From the NCBI GenBank assembly GCA_964455905.1, contig CAYVYN010000001.1, forward strand, positions 381,805 through 445,804: DNA of 64,000 nucleotides. The letters are read 5' to 3'. The notes under the pieces were generated by a model. That model worked only from the letters and a program-made list of their open reading frames with translations, was not told the DNA's origin and made no database searches. A program made the position numbers and the translations under genes. Of this stretch, positions 17,480-26,121 are shown in pieces. Position 1 is the first letter of the stretch; each line of letters begins with the position of its first letter. Source of the DNA: CAIJXB01 sp964455905. Its GTDB lineage: Bacteria > Chlamydiota > Chlamydiia > Chlamydiales > Rhabdochlamydiaceae.

Positions 17480-17519
17480 CTCTTTTAATCCATTGAAGTA
17501 GCCTTTAAGGAGCTCTTTT

Positions 17520-18434
17520 TTGAAAAAGATATTTTTTTTGTTCTTTTTTTTCTTGATAGCAGATGTTGGTTTTTCTTTAGAAAATCAAAAATCTTATGAA
17601 TTAGCTATTTGCGCTATTTTTAAAGAGGAAGCTCTTTACCTTAAGGAGTGGATAGAATTTCATAAACTCCAGGGTGTTGAACATTTTTTTTTATATAATA
17701 ACAATAGCTCTGATGAATATTTGGAGGTTTTGGCGCCTTATATAAAAAAAAATGAGGTTACTTTAGTTGATTGGAATTATTCTTATAATCCTTTAGAGCA
17801 AAAAGGGAATCGAACTCCTTGGTTAGATATTCAAAGCAGCGCTTATAAAAACTGTGTTGAGCTGTATGGCAATAAAGCAATATGGATTGCTTTTATCGAT
17901 GTGGATGAATTTTTATTTTGTCCCACAGGAGCCAGACTTCCCGATTTCCTTCTTCCTTATAAAGAATACGGAGGTTTATGTGTAAATTGGCTTTTATTCG
18001 GTACTTCTTTTTTGGAGGACATCCCCCCAGGATCTCTTATGATCGAAGCTCTAACTAGATGTGCTCCAACGTTAGAAAATAGAAATAGAGGGATGAAATC
18101 AATCGTCCAGCCTTGCTATGTCATAGGTTGTAAAAATGCGCACTCTTTTATGTATAAAGAGGGTTTTTTTGCTATCACTGTGGATGGGAAAAAAACATCT
18201 CCTACACAAGAGTATGCAGATGGTATTTCGCATGATAAGATTAGGATCAATCATTACTGGACAAGAACTGAATCCCATTTTAGAAATAGAAAAATAGCAA
18301 GTAGAAAAAATCGACGAAATTTCGAAGATGAACAATTTTTAAGAGGTCTTTCAGTAAACTACAATAAGAATATAGATACAGCTATTTTACAATTTGTTTT
18401 TGATTTGAAAAAAAGAATGGTCTATGAAGAGTAG
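17520..18434 (+). CDS. Exported GT92-type (DUF23-like) glycosyltransferase
   Basis: Glycosyltransferase of the GT92/DUF23 type. The core shows LAICAIFKEEALYLKEWIEF (about residues 28-47), HFFLYNNNSSDEYLEVLAPY, and the metal-binding DVDEF at about 127-131 within WIAFIDVDEFLF. The start is a TTG with AAGGAG seven bases upstream; no alternative ATG precedes the conserved domain. The first 20 residues form a signal peptide (MKKIFFLFFFFLIADVGFSL), so the enzyme should leave the cytoplasm. That is odd, because nucleotide-sugar donors are absent from the periplasm, and it points to action in the inclusion or host. The next gene overlaps its end by 11 bp. Donor and acceptor are unknown. The family is clear to me; host targeting is inference. 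Confidence 0.8.
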   Translation: MKKIFFLFFFFLIADVGFSLENQKSYELAICAIFKEEALYLKEWIEFHKLQGVEHFFLYNNNSSDEYLEVLAPYIKKNEVTLVDWNYSYNPLEQKGNRTPWLDIQSSAYKNCVELYGNKAIWIAFIDVDEFLFCPTGARLPDFLLPYKEYGGLCVNWLLFGTSFLEDIPPGSLMIEALTRCAPTLENRNRGMKSIVQPCYVIGCKNAHSFMYKEGFFAITVDGKKTSPTQEYADGISHDKIRINHYWTRTESHFRNRKIASRKNRRNFEDEQFLRGLSVNYNKNIDTAILQFVFDLKKRMVYEE

Positions 18435-19446
18435 ACTTTTTATCGTGGTGATTTTTTTATCTCTTTTTATAGAGACAGCCTTTTCGGTTAAAATAGAGCA
18501 GGTTCCCTACTCTATAGTCTATACGCGAAATTCAGTTTTAACAGAATCTCTTCCAGAATCGGCTATTCGGTATGCTGGAACAAGACCTCGCTACTCGACG
18601 TGTTCTGGTGTGGCTTGGTTCAATGCTGATACAAAGTTATTCGCGGTTAATATGCAGGGATCTTTTTTGGATTTTTATCAGGTTACTCCTAAAAAAAATT
18701 GCGTAAAACTAGTTACTAGATTTACGAATCGAGATGGACTGGATCTTAGTAGGCCTGAAAATGTCGCTATTTCAAAAGATCAAAAACTTCTTGCCATTTC
18801 TAATATGACTACAGGGGAAACTCATATTTATAAAACGGATAAGAAAAAGGGAATCATTCCAACTCCTATTAAAACAATAAAAGGAAGCCAAACGCATGGT
18901 GTTTCCTTTTCTCCAACGGGACAGTATCTTGTTTCTTCAAGATTGGATGCTATGGGCGTTTGCATTTATGAAATTAGTGAGGAGCCTATTTTAATAGCTT
19001 CTTTAGGGCTTCCATTTTATCCGTTAAAACCTAAAACAGCGAGTTTTTCTTTAGATGGTAGGTATTTAGTTGTGGGGTATTCATCGCAGTTATCCGAGGT
19101 TCCTATTGAGTCTAGGGCTATCGTTGTTGTCTATGAATTTGATAGGTCTTTGGGATCTATTAATCCAGACCCTGTGTGTTACTCCGAAAAGGCGTCTTCT
19201 ATTGAAACTCTGGCATTTCATCCTGACTATTTTTCTTTTTTTACGACAGATCAGGTAAATGATAGAGTTTATGGACACGTATTTGATCCTGTAACAGGCC
19301 AAATAGGGGATAGTTGGATCGCCCTTGAAAAAGGGGATTCTTATCTTAATATGCCTCACGGATTAAGTTTTGCATCAAGTGGAAAATTTTTAGCTGTAAG
19401 TAATTATGGGGATGATAAAATAACTGTTTATAGGGTGGAAAAATGA
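18424..19446 (+). CDS. Secreted beta-propeller protein (lactonase-like repeats)
   Basis: A 340-residue protein with a signal peptide (MKSRLFIVVIFLSLFIETAFS) followed by about seven repeating blade-like segments. Typical units are ENVAISKDQKLLAISNM, THGVSFSPTGQYLVSSR, KTASFSLDGRYLVVGYS and PHGLSFASSGKFLAVSNYG, each followed by a short strand such as ITVYRVEK. This spacing is typical of YVTN/lactonase-type beta-propellers. No catalytic centre is evident, so a binding or scaffold role is as likely as an enzymatic one. The start overlaps the GT92 gene by 11 bp and the end overlaps the GT2 gene by four bases. The three form one translationally coupled unit of exported proteins and may work on the same extracellular target. 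Confidence 0.75.
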   Translation: MKSRLFIVVIFLSLFIETAFSVKIEQVPYSIVYTRNSVLTESLPESAIRYAGTRPRYSTCSGVAWFNADTKLFAVNMQGSFLDFYQVTPKKNCVKLVTRFTNRDGLDLSRPENVAISKDQKLLAISNMTTGETHIYKTDKKKGIIPTPIKTIKGSQTHGVSFSPTGQYLVSSRLDAMGVCIYEISEEPILIASLGLPFYPLKPKTASFSLDGRYLVVGYSSQLSEVPIESRAIVVVYEFDRSLGSINPDPVCYSEKASSIETLAFHPDYFSFFTTDQVNDRVYGHVFDPVTGQIGDSWIALEKGDSYLNMPHGLSFASSGKFLAVSNYGDDKITVYRVEK

Positions 19447-20315
19447 GGTTTTTTCTTGTTTTACTTTTTTATGTTTCTAACTGTTTATATGGTTTTGAAA
19501 GACCTCTTACGGCTATTATTTGTTCTTATAATAATAAAGACTGGGCTTTTAGAAACTTAAGTAGTGTTTTAACGCAAGATTATAAGAATTATCAGGTGGT
19601 GTATATTGATGATTGTTCAACAGATGGAACAACCTTAGAGGTTGAAAAGTATCTTAAATCAATACAGGCTGATTATCAAATCGTTGAATTTAATATAACC
19701 GCCAAAAGTCATAGAATCAATGCTGTAAAATTTGCTAGGCAGATTAGTAAAAAGGCCCATCGAATAACTATTGTGAAAAATTCTTCCAGGCAGGGCTCTC
19801 TTGCTAATTTTTATAGAGCAGGACACTCTTGTGAAGATAACGAGATTATTCTTCGTATTGATGGGGATGATTGGCTAAGAGATGATCAAGTATTTCGTGT
19901 TATTAATGAGGCTTATAACGATTCAGGTGTGTGGTTAACTCACGGTTCTTTAATTTGTTATCCTTCGGGAAAAGTTGGCTGGTCTATTCCTGTTCCTGAA
20001 AAAAATATTCAAGCAAATTCTTTTAGAAAATGGAGATGTCCATCGCATTTACTTACTTGTTACGCTTGGCTTTATAAGAAAGTTCGCTTAGAGGATCAAC
20101 TTTACGAAGGAGAGTTTTTTCAAGCAGCAGTGGATCAAGCGATTATTTTCCCCATGATGGAAATGGCTGGAAATAGGCACTTTTTCATATCTACGCCTCT
20201 ATATATCTATAATGAAGCAAATTGTATAAATATAAATAAAGTTCAAACTAGGGCTCAAAATGAGTCTGAATTGTTCATTCGTTCTCAACCACCGTATGAA
20301 AAATTACCTAATTGA
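19443..20315 (+). CDS. Exported GT2-type glycosyltransferase
   Basis: Family 2 glycosyltransferase with a GT-A fold. The N-terminus is a signal peptide (MRFFLVLLFYVSNCLYG) directly followed by the catalytic domain: LTAIICSYNNKDWAFRNLSS, then VVYIDDCSTDGT with the nucleotide-binding aspartates, and IDGDDW at about residues 139-144 as the DXD metal site. A conserved-looking QGSLANFYRAG stretch precedes it. The ATG overlaps the propeller gene's stop (ATGA). As with the first gene of the operon, export of a nucleotide-sugar-dependent enzyme is unusual and suggests delivery beyond the cell. The type II pseudopilin genes at 45-47 kb show that a two-step Sec plus T2SS route could exist. The gene converges on the PP2C-like gene, with 27 bp between stops. 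Confidence 0.82.
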   Translation: MRFFLVLLFYVSNCLYGFERPLTAIICSYNNKDWAFRNLSSVLTQDYKNYQVVYIDDCSTDGTTLEVEKYLKSIQADYQIVEFNITAKSHRINAVKFARQISKKAHRITIVKNSSRQGSLANFYRAGHSCEDNEIILRIDGDDWLRDDQVFRVINEAYNDSGVWLTHGSLICYPSGKVGWSIPVPEKNIQANSFRKWRCPSHLLTCYAWLYKKVRLEDQLYEGEFFQAAVDQAIIFPMMEMAGNRHFFISTPLYIYNEANCININKVQTRAQNESELFIRSQPPYEKLPN

Positions 20316-20342
20316 AAACAAAAAGTAGAAGCTTTGTGTTTT

Positions 20343-21479
20343 CTAAAAATAACTAAAAAAGAAATTAGAAATACGCTTAGATTTTTCAGGCGGTGTCTTT
20401 GTTGGTTGTATTGGAACCTTTTTTTTAATCGTTGGTTTATGGTAAATTTCGATAGGATCTTGAGGTTCTTCTTTCATTTCTTCGGAGCCTATTTCAAGTT
20501 CCTCTGCAAACTTTTTTTCTTCAAGAAGGTAAGCATTTTCTATTGATCTAGAGTGCTCTCTTGGAATCTTTATAGTAATTAACGACAGGTTTTTCTTTCC
20601 TCCTGAATCAACAGCCGAGCAAACTATAAGGTGGGCTAAACTTTGCGCTGGAATATGTTGGTATTCTGTGATAGCAGCTCCAAGTTGTTTTACTTCAGCG
20701 ATTTTTGCAATTTCCCTTGAAAAAAGGAGCAGGTGTCCTCCTTCCTTAAAGGTATTTAGCGCAATTTTTGTGATTTTTGGTCTTGAGCTAGCTCGTATTT
20801 TGCTTTTTGATAGACTTTGGGTCCGTCTTTTAGCCCGGGGGAAAAGGATATCTTCAGAAAGTTGAAAAACCCTTCCTGTATTTGTAACTAAAATACTCCT
20901 AGAGCTCCCTGTACTAGCGGTCCAAATATTCCCGTCTAAAAGCATTGAAATGCAAATTGATGTTGTGCTTATATCAAAGGTTTCAAAAATAATATCAACC
21001 CAATTTTCGTAAATTTCGGCAAAAGTAATTTTGAGAGCATTCCAAATCCCTCCCGTTGTTAATCCCCTTTCGTTGAACTGTTCTAGAAAAAATTTTAATG
21101 TTTCATTTAGGCGTTTTTTTGAGAAGTTAGCCGCGTTCATACCGTCGGCTCCTTCTAAAAGCCCGAAAATTCTTACTTCGTGAGCTATTCCAAGGATGTT
21201 GATTGTAAAAGAGTCTGTTTTGTAAATGTTTTTTATTTCACGACTTTCTCCTTTAGAGCAGCTTATGCCTATAGGAGATGTGGGGAGGGAAGGACTTTCT
21301 GCAATCAGGTTTTTCCAAGATGTATAGTCAAAAGGTTTAGACTCTTCCTGTAGCATCTGTGTTTGGCATTTTTCCCACTCGTTTCTTAGTTTCTGATTGA
21401 CTCGTGAGTGGCTTACTTCATGAAAGTTTTTATTTTCAAGGATTGGTTTTAATTTTGTATTTGGCTTTGGGATTTTCAT
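20343..21479 (-). CDS. Degenerate PP2C-like protein (pseudophosphatase candidate)
   Basis: A 378-residue protein whose middle follows the PPM/PP2C fold pattern but lacks key metal ligands. FGLLEGADGMNAANF (residues 105-119) aligns with the FDGHGG motif; TTSICISMLLDGNIWTASTG with SSRSILV after it (172-198) corresponds to the family segment ending ANVGDSRAVL, where the Asp is replaced by Ser; GHLLLFSREI (249-258) parallels LILASDGLWD; and GGKKNLSLITIKI replaces the SxDNITVIVV ending, losing its Asp. The N-terminal 90 residues are polar, and the C-terminal 70 are acidic, then proline/lysine-rich. No signal peptide is seen. With three aspartate positions altered it is probably not an active Mn/Mg phosphatase; a binding or decoy role is likelier. 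The ribosome site is weak. Confidence 0.6.
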   Translation of the reverse strand: MKIPKPNTKLKPILENKNFHEVSHSRVNQKLRNEWEKCQTQMLQEESKPFDYTSWKNLIAESPSLPTSPIGISCSKGESREIKNIYKTDSFTINILGIAHEVRIFGLLEGADGMNAANFSKKRLNETLKFFLEQFNERGLTTGGIWNALKITFAEIYENWVDIIFETFDISTTSICISMLLDGNIWTASTGSSRSILVTNTGRVFQLSEDILFPRAKRRTQSLSKSKIRASSRPKITKIALNTFKEGGHLLLFSREIAKIAEVKQLGAAITEYQHIPAQSLAHLIVCSAVDSGGKKNLSLITIKIPREHSRSIENAYLLEEKKFAEELEIGSEEMKEEPQDPIEIYHKPTIKKKVPIQPTKTPPEKSKRISNFFFSYF

Positions 21480-21634
21480 AATAAAGCTTTTGTTAGGGAA
21501 TTTTTACCTTTTTATTAATTTTGATCTGACTTTATCCTTCTCTTTTTTTTTGTCAAATATTTTTATTTCGCTATTTAAGAATGAAAATCCTTGGCAAAAA
21601 CACGAAGATATACAATACTGATAGCTCTTTATAT

Positions 21635-21708
21635 GCACTGGTAGCTCAGCTGGATAGAGCACCCGGCTACGAACCGGGAGGTCAGAGGTTCGAATCCTCT
21701 CCGGTGCA
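21635..21708 (+). tRNA. tRNA-Arg (anticodon ACG)
   Basis: A complete cloverleaf: acceptor GCACTGG/CCGGTGC with one G-T pair, D arm GCTC-AGCTGGATA-GAGC, anticodon stem CCCGG/CCGGG with loop CTACGAA (anticodon ACG, 21669-21671), T arm AGAGG-TTCGAAT-CCTCT and discriminator A. No CCA is encoded, consistent with the cca gene at 37-38 kb. A possible -10 box TACAAT lies at 21611. Confidence 0.96.
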
Positions 21709-21731
21709 TTCTTTTAATCGTTGGCATAAAT

Positions 21732-22364
21732 ATGATTTTTACTGCCTTTTCTTCAGGTCCTTGTGTCACTAATACTTATTTAGCTTGGTGCGAAGAGACT
21801 AAAAAAGCGTTTGTTGTGGACGTTCCACCAGGAAGTCTAGCTCGCTTACTTCAAGTTTTAGAGAAAGAAAACCTTGTTTTAGAAAGAATTCTTTTGACTC
21901 ACTCTCATTGGGATCATATAGGAGATGTGAAGGCTTTACAAAAAGCTACAGGAGCTAAAGTTTTTATTCATCAGTTAGACGCAGGAAATGTAAAACAGCC
22001 TGGATCTGACGGTCTGCCTCTTTATGTGCCTATAGAGGGAACTACCCCGGATGCATTTTTAGAAGAAGGTGATCGTTTTTTTATTGGAAAAATAGAGTTG
22101 CTCGTTTTATTTACCCCAGGGCATACTCCAGGTGGAGTGAGTTTTTATCTTCCTGGCGAAAAAATTCTTTTTTCCGGGGATACCTTATTTAAAAAAAGTA
22201 TGGGGCGTATTGATTTTCCGACATCTAATCCTGATTCCATGTGGAAATCGTTACTTAAATTATCACGGCTTCCTCTAGATACAAAGGTATTGTCAGGGCA
22301 TGGAGAACCAACAACTATTGGTGAGGAAAAGTGGATTGTAGACGCTAAGAAAAGATTCACGTAA
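21732..22364 (+). CDS. Metallo-beta-lactamase-fold hydrolase (glyoxalase II-like)
   Basis: Zinc-dependent hydrolase of the glyoxalase II / YcbL subgroup. It carries the THSHWDH metal motif (H57, H59, D61, H62), the FTPGHTPGGVSFYLP histidine, FSGDTLF with the bridging aspartate, and a terminal LSGHGEPTTI histidine. At 210 residues it is the short form without the glyoxalase II C-terminal helical domain, so the natural substrate is uncertain; thioester hydrolysis is the family norm. It begins 23 bp after tRNA-Arg. The peroxiredoxin gene follows after 22 bp, suggesting a small stress-related operon. No signal peptide is present, so it is cytosolic. Confidence 0.88.
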   Translation: MIFTAFSSGPCVTNTYLAWCEETKKAFVVDVPPGSLARLLQVLEKENLVLERILLTHSHWDHIGDVKALQKATGAKVFIHQLDAGNVKQPGSDGLPLYVPIEGTTPDAFLEEGDRFFIGKIELLVLFTPGHTPGGVSFYLPGEKILFSGDTLFKKSMGRIDFPTSNPDSMWKSLLKLSRLPLDTKVLSGHGEPTTIGEEKWIVDAKKRFT

Positions 22365-22386
22365 AAAGAGTAAAAAAGGTGGTTTT

Positions 22387-22989
22387 ATGAGTTCGTTATT
22401 GGTGGGGAGGAAAGCTCCTGGGTTTTCTACTAAGGCTGTTTCTAAGGGACAGCTTATGGATTGCAACTTACACGATTATTTGGGTAAATATGTTGTGCTC
22501 TTTTTTTATCCTTTGGATTTTACCTTTGTGTGTCCAACAGAGTTGCATGCTTTTCAAGCGAAAAAAGAAGAATTTGAGCAAAGAGGTGCTGAGTTAATGG
22601 GATGCTCGATTGATAGTGGGTATTCTCATTTAGCGTGGTTAAACACTCCAAGGAGTAAGGGTGGAATAGAAGGTATTGAATATCTGCTTCTATCTGATTT
22701 AAACAAAACGATTTCAAAAGAGTATCAAGTTTTAGATGAAAAAGAAGGAATTGCTTACAGAGGTTTATTCATAATTGATCCCGAGGGTATTATTTGCCAC
22801 CAAGTGGTAAACGATCTTCCTATAGGACGTTCTGTAGAGGAAACTTTGCGCGTTCTTGATGCAATTATTTTTCATAAGGAATATGGTGAAGTCTGTCCTG
22901 CTAACTGGGTTCCTGGTAAAAAAGGGATGCAAACCACCCAAGAAGGTCTTGTTCATTTTTTTGAAGAGACTTCATCTCAAAAGTCTTAG
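22387..22989 (+). CDS. Typical 2-Cys peroxiredoxin (AhpC/Prx1 type)
   Basis: Thiol peroxidase reducing hydrogen peroxide and organic peroxides. The peroxidatic cysteine C49 lies in FYPLDFTFVCPTE and the resolving cysteine C170 in GEVCPANW, so it is a typical homodimeric 2-Cys enzyme. The 200-residue length fits. The C-terminal tail continues about 30 residues past the resolving cysteine, including KGMQTTQEGLVHFF, close to the arrangement that makes some enzymes sensitive to over-oxidation. The genus Chlamydia also has an AhpC-type protein. The ATG follows AAAAAAGGTGG. Cotranscription with the MBL hydrolase is likely from the 22-bp spacing. Confidence 0.93.
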   Translation: MSSLLVGRKAPGFSTKAVSKGQLMDCNLHDYLGKYVVLFFYPLDFTFVCPTELHAFQAKKEEFEQRGAELMGCSIDSGYSHLAWLNTPRSKGGIEGIEYLLLSDLNKTISKEYQVLDEKEGIAYRGLFIIDPEGIICHQVVNDLPIGRSVEETLRVLDAIIFHKEYGEVCPANWVPGKKGMQTTQEGLVHFFEETSSQKS

Positions 22990-23172
22990 AGAATCATCCT
23001 TTTGTGGGGGCTGCGAATTTTTATAGCGGTCCCTACAGGGGGAGCATTTTTCGCACTTGCAAAAAAAACAGAAACCGTTCAACTTTCTAAAGAGTTTATT
23101 TGTTTTTCTGTTACGTGTTTTTTTTACGCTTTACTTAGGGAGCTGTGGTTTTTTCAAGCCGCTGTCAAAAGA

Positions 23173-24075
23173 ATGAAATATACAACGTTTTTAGTGAGTT
23201 TATTAGCACTGTTTCTTTGCTCTTCTTTCCAAGAAAAAAAAGATCAGGTTTTTTTTGGAGTTGAAACCCTTGTTCCTTCTATTTTTATAGAAACGATTCC
23301 TGAAGGACAATCTGCTTCTTATACTTTATTTGTAATAGATGCAGAATCCGATGGTGTAAATAGTGGAGAATATACGGTTTCTGTAGAGAATGAAGATCAG
23401 CTTTTTGTAGAAGTAGAAAAGATGAAAGATTGGTTGTTGCAGAAAGTGGGTTCCAGTGTAGATAAATATGTATTTAGGGGGTATCTAGTAGGCGGCGCTT
23501 TTGCTATGCCTTTTTTAGAAAATTATTGGCAGGATGTTTTTCAAAATGAAAACGAAGAACTCTCCCAAATGTTTTTTACGCAACCTTCATTTGCTTCTTT
23601 TCGATCCACGTTTCCTGTCATGCAAGGGTGGGGGGACACAGAAGATTCTCAGCCTAAGACTGAAAAAGCCGCTCCTTTTTTTAATCTTCCTTTGACAAGC
23701 GGTGATAAGCAAAACATTCGAAAATTAATTACTTCAATGGCTGATAAAAGCTATGTCCAGCTTTTTGTAGAAAAAAAAGCTCTTGAAAAATTGGGGGATA
23801 AAATTCGTCCGATTTATCCTTTGCGATTTATAGGGTTTGTTTTAGAAGATCCTTACCTTCGTAGATGTTTACAAACAATTAGTCGTGACAGCCTTAAGTG
23901 GGGACCGTTTATTAAAGGCTTTGAAGAAAATATGAGAAAAGAAGAGAAAGGAAAAGGATTTACACTCTATGTCCCTGGGTTTGTAGAGCTTTTAAATGCA
24001 AAAAAATCAGATGTTGAAAGCTTTATTGAAAACCAAGACTATTCTGGGCTTGTAAAATTTTTTCTTGTCGATTAA
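23173..24075 (+). CDS. Secreted protein of unknown function
   Basis: I do not recognise this family. The frame is open from 23002, but the upstream 57 residues read as an unrelated cysteine-rich hydrophobic stretch. The ATG at 23173 gives a clean signal sequence (MKYTTFLVSLLALFLCSSF), so I start there. The cysteine is not in a proper lipobox, so a periplasmic or exported soluble protein is likelier than a lipoprotein. The mature part is about 280 residues with no repeats; a FRGYLVGGAFAMPFLENYW stretch is the most distinctive segment. The ribosome site is weak (AAAAGA). The next gene is separated by 82 bp containing a long hairpin. The 183 bp before the start hold no clear gene. Confidence 0.6.
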   Translation: MKYTTFLVSLLALFLCSSFQEKKDQVFFGVETLVPSIFIETIPEGQSASYTLFVIDAESDGVNSGEYTVSVENEDQLFVEVEKMKDWLLQKVGSSVDKYVFRGYLVGGAFAMPFLENYWQDVFQNENEELSQMFFTQPSFASFRSTFPVMQGWGDTEDSQPKTEKAAPFFNLPLTSGDKQNIRKLITSMADKSYVQLFVEKKALEKLGDKIRPIYPLRFIGFVLEDPYLRRCLQTISRDSLKWGPFIKGFEENMRKEEKGKGFTLYVPGFVELLNAKKSDVESFIENQDYSGLVKFFLVD

Positions 24076-24096
24076 GCGCGTAATTGTTGACCAGAT

Positions 24097-24151
24097 TTCC
24101 TAGGACTGTTAAAGGTTAGAAAATAAGAACTTTCTAATATAGTCCTAGGAA
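24097..24151 (+). promoter_or_regulatory. 55-bp palindromic hairpin covering the ribosome site of the sulfatase gene
   Basis: An outer perfect 11-bp stem (TTCCTAGGACT at 24097-24107 with AGTCCTAGGAA at 24141-24151) encloses an inner perfect 7-bp stem (TTAGAAA at 24116-24122 with TTTCTAA at 24131-24137). The downstream gene's AGGA ribosome site (24147-24150) lies in the right outer arm, seven bases before the ATG, so folding would hide it. No T-run follows, so simple termination is unlikely. Confidence 0.6.
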
Positions 24152-24157
24152 TTTGTA

Positions 24158-26116
24158 ATGAACAAGAACCAAAATGGTAAAGAAGTAGTAAAAGAGTTGC
24201 TCTACACGATTAACTACATATATTATGGAGTTTATTTCTTTCTTTTTGCTTCTTTACAAGTTTTTCATGTTTTTTTAGTACAATCAGATTCCTCGTATTC
24301 TTTAGGCGGACAGTCTATTTACGCACTCTATGCGCTTATTGAAGTCTTTGTTGAGGTATTTGCTCTAGCTGTTATTTCTTCGTGGATTTTAAAACATAAA
24401 TGGAAAAAACTTCATTTTTTTTATGTTTTGTTTACAGTTTTACTTTTAATCTGCCGATCTGTGGACTTACTTTTAGTGCGGCTTATGGATATATCTGTCT
24501 GGCACGGAATGGGGTTTATTTTTCAAGAAACGCCCGCTAATTTTATAGAAATGCTTTATGCTACAAATGTTCCTATTGCCGTTTGGTTTTTGGGGTTAGC
24601 CAGTGTTAGCGCTATGGTGGTATCGAGTCTTGTTTTTTTTCTTTTTTCTGAAAAAATCTCTAAAAAATTCCGATTTACTCTTTCTGGCAAAGGAGTTTTC
24701 GGTGTATTTATTTTAAGTGTATCGGTTTTAGTCTTGAATGATGTTTTTATTCGAATGCAGGAAGATTCTAAATCTTTAACAAAATATAGCAAGGCTCTTC
24801 CTTGGAAGAAAACGTTATTTTCCTCCGCGCCAAATTTATTTACTGTGGGAGGTTATTTAAAACCTCTTCCTCATAATTATTTATCGGAGAGTGCTTTTTT
24901 AGAAAATATGGATTCTAATCTATTTAGATTAGCAAGAAAGCCAGATCTTTTCTTGTTTGTAGTTGAAAGTTTGAGGGAAGATTTTTTAACAGAAGAGGTA
25001 ACTCCTAATTTAGTCTCTTTTAAAAATGAGAATTTCTTTTTCCCAAAAACACTTTCAGCCGCAAATGCGACCCACATCTCTTGGTTTTCTATTTTCTACT
25101 CGTTATATCCCTTTTATTGGACTAAATACCAAGATCCCAAGTGGAATCATGGAAGCTACTGTTTATCCCTTTTAAAGAAAATGGGGTATAAGCTGCACGT
25201 CTACTCTTCGAGCCGTTTATCATTTTATTCTATGGATAGAATTCTTCTTGGTAAGGATGGATGCTTGGCTGATAGTATAGATGGGTTTCAGGGCGAAGAA
25301 ATGATTCCTCCTCATGAAGCAGACTCTAAAGCTATCGAGAAGCTTTGCCGAGATATTCACGCTTCAGAGGAAAAAGGGGGAAGAGTTTTTGTAGTCTTCT
25401 TAGACTCTACCCATTTTGACTATAGTTGGCCTGAGGAAGAAAACACTCTGTTTACCCCGGTAGAAGGAAGGATAAACTACGTAAAACTTGCTTATGCAAG
25501 AGATAATTTAGCCGAGATTAAAAATAGATACAGAAACTCGTTAAGCCATGTGGATAGACTGTTTGCTTCATTTCGTGAGTCTTTAATAGAAAAAGGACTT
25601 TGGGAGGATTCTGTAGTTGCATTTACTGCAGACCATGGAGAAGAGTTCAACGAACAAGGGCAAATGTTTCATGCTTCGAATTTATCCATTCCTCAGCTAC
25701 AAGTGCCTCTTTATTTAAAGTTGGGAAATGAAAAAGATTTATTTTATGTGAATACAGAAAAGAAAGCTTCGCAGATGGATATTTTCCCTTCTTTTTTTCA
25801 CTACCTTTTGGGGGATAATCTTGCTGAAAGTGGAGTTTCTTCTCTTTTCCAAGGGGAGAGCCTTTTTAAAGAAAATCCAAAATCGTATGTTCTAGGCGCT
25901 AGATATAATGCAAGCCGTGCCCCTTATCAGTTTTATGTTCAGGGTGAAGTGTATAGAATGACGTTAGAGTTTTGTAATCCTAATGATATTTTTAATTGTA
26001 ATACGCTTAAAGTATCTTCAATAGTCGACGAAAACCATGAAGAAGTCCCTTATAGAATAGGATTTATTCAAGAACATTTTGGAGACTGTTTGCACGAGCT
26101 GTTTGGGTCACCTTGA
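24158..26116 (+). CDS. Membrane-anchored sulfatase-superfamily protein (LtaS/PbgA-like)
   Basis: An inner-membrane enzyme with about five N-terminal transmembrane helices (residues 20-200) and a large alkaline-phosphatase-fold domain outside. Family landmarks are FVVESLREDF with metal-binding E270, the SAANATHISW block with the likely nucleophile T305, and TADHGEEF with D492 and H493. This architecture is shared by lipoteichoic acid synthases, phosphoethanolamine transferases and PbgA/YejM. A Gram-negative-type cell suggests envelope-lipid or LOS modification, or a PbgA-like lipid role, rather than teichoic acid. The ribosome site is buried in a 55-bp hairpin, so translation may be conditional. 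The lipase-like gene starts six bases after its stop. Confidence 0.82.
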   Translation: MNKNQNGKEVVKELLYTINYIYYGVYFFLFASLQVFHVFLVQSDSSYSLGGQSIYALYALIEVFVEVFALAVISSWILKHKWKKLHFFYVLFTVLLLICRSVDLLLVRLMDISVWHGMGFIFQETPANFIEMLYATNVPIAVWFLGLASVSAMVVSSLVFFLFSEKISKKFRFTLSGKGVFGVFILSVSVLVLNDVFIRMQEDSKSLTKYSKALPWKKTLFSSAPNLFTVGGYLKPLPHNYLSESAFLENMDSNLFRLARKPDLFLFVVESLREDFLTEEVTPNLVSFKNENFFFPKTLSAANATHISWFSIFYSLYPFYWTKYQDPKWNHGSYCLSLLKKMGYKLHVYSSSRLSFYSMDRILLGKDGCLADSIDGFQGEEMIPPHEADSKAIEKLCRDIHASEEKGGRVFVVFLDSTHFDYSWPEEENTLFTPVEGRINYVKLAYARDNLAEIKNRYRNSLSHVDRLFASFRESLIEKGLWEDSVVAFTADHGEEFNEQGQMFHASNLSIPQLQVPLYLKLGNEKDLFYVNTEKKASQMDIFPSFFHYLLGDNLAESGVSSLFQGESLFKENPKSYVLGARYNASRAPYQFYVQGEVYRMTLEFCNPNDIFNCNTLKVSSIVDENHEEVPYRIGFIQEHFGDCLHELFGSP

Positions 26117-26121
26117 GGTGT

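Noticed and set aside
21591..21616. TTGGCA and TACAAT as a promoter for tRNA-Arg
   Set aside because: The spacer is only 14 bases. The -10 box may be real, but the pair is not a convincing promoter.
21581..21772. A 63-residue frame running across the tRNA-Arg gene
   Set aside because: It reads through the whole tRNA cloverleaf; the frame is a by-product of the tRNA sequence.
24097..24151. The hairpin before the sulfatase gene as a rho-independent terminator
   Set aside because: No T-run follows on the plus strand, and the right arm contains the ribosome site of the next gene.
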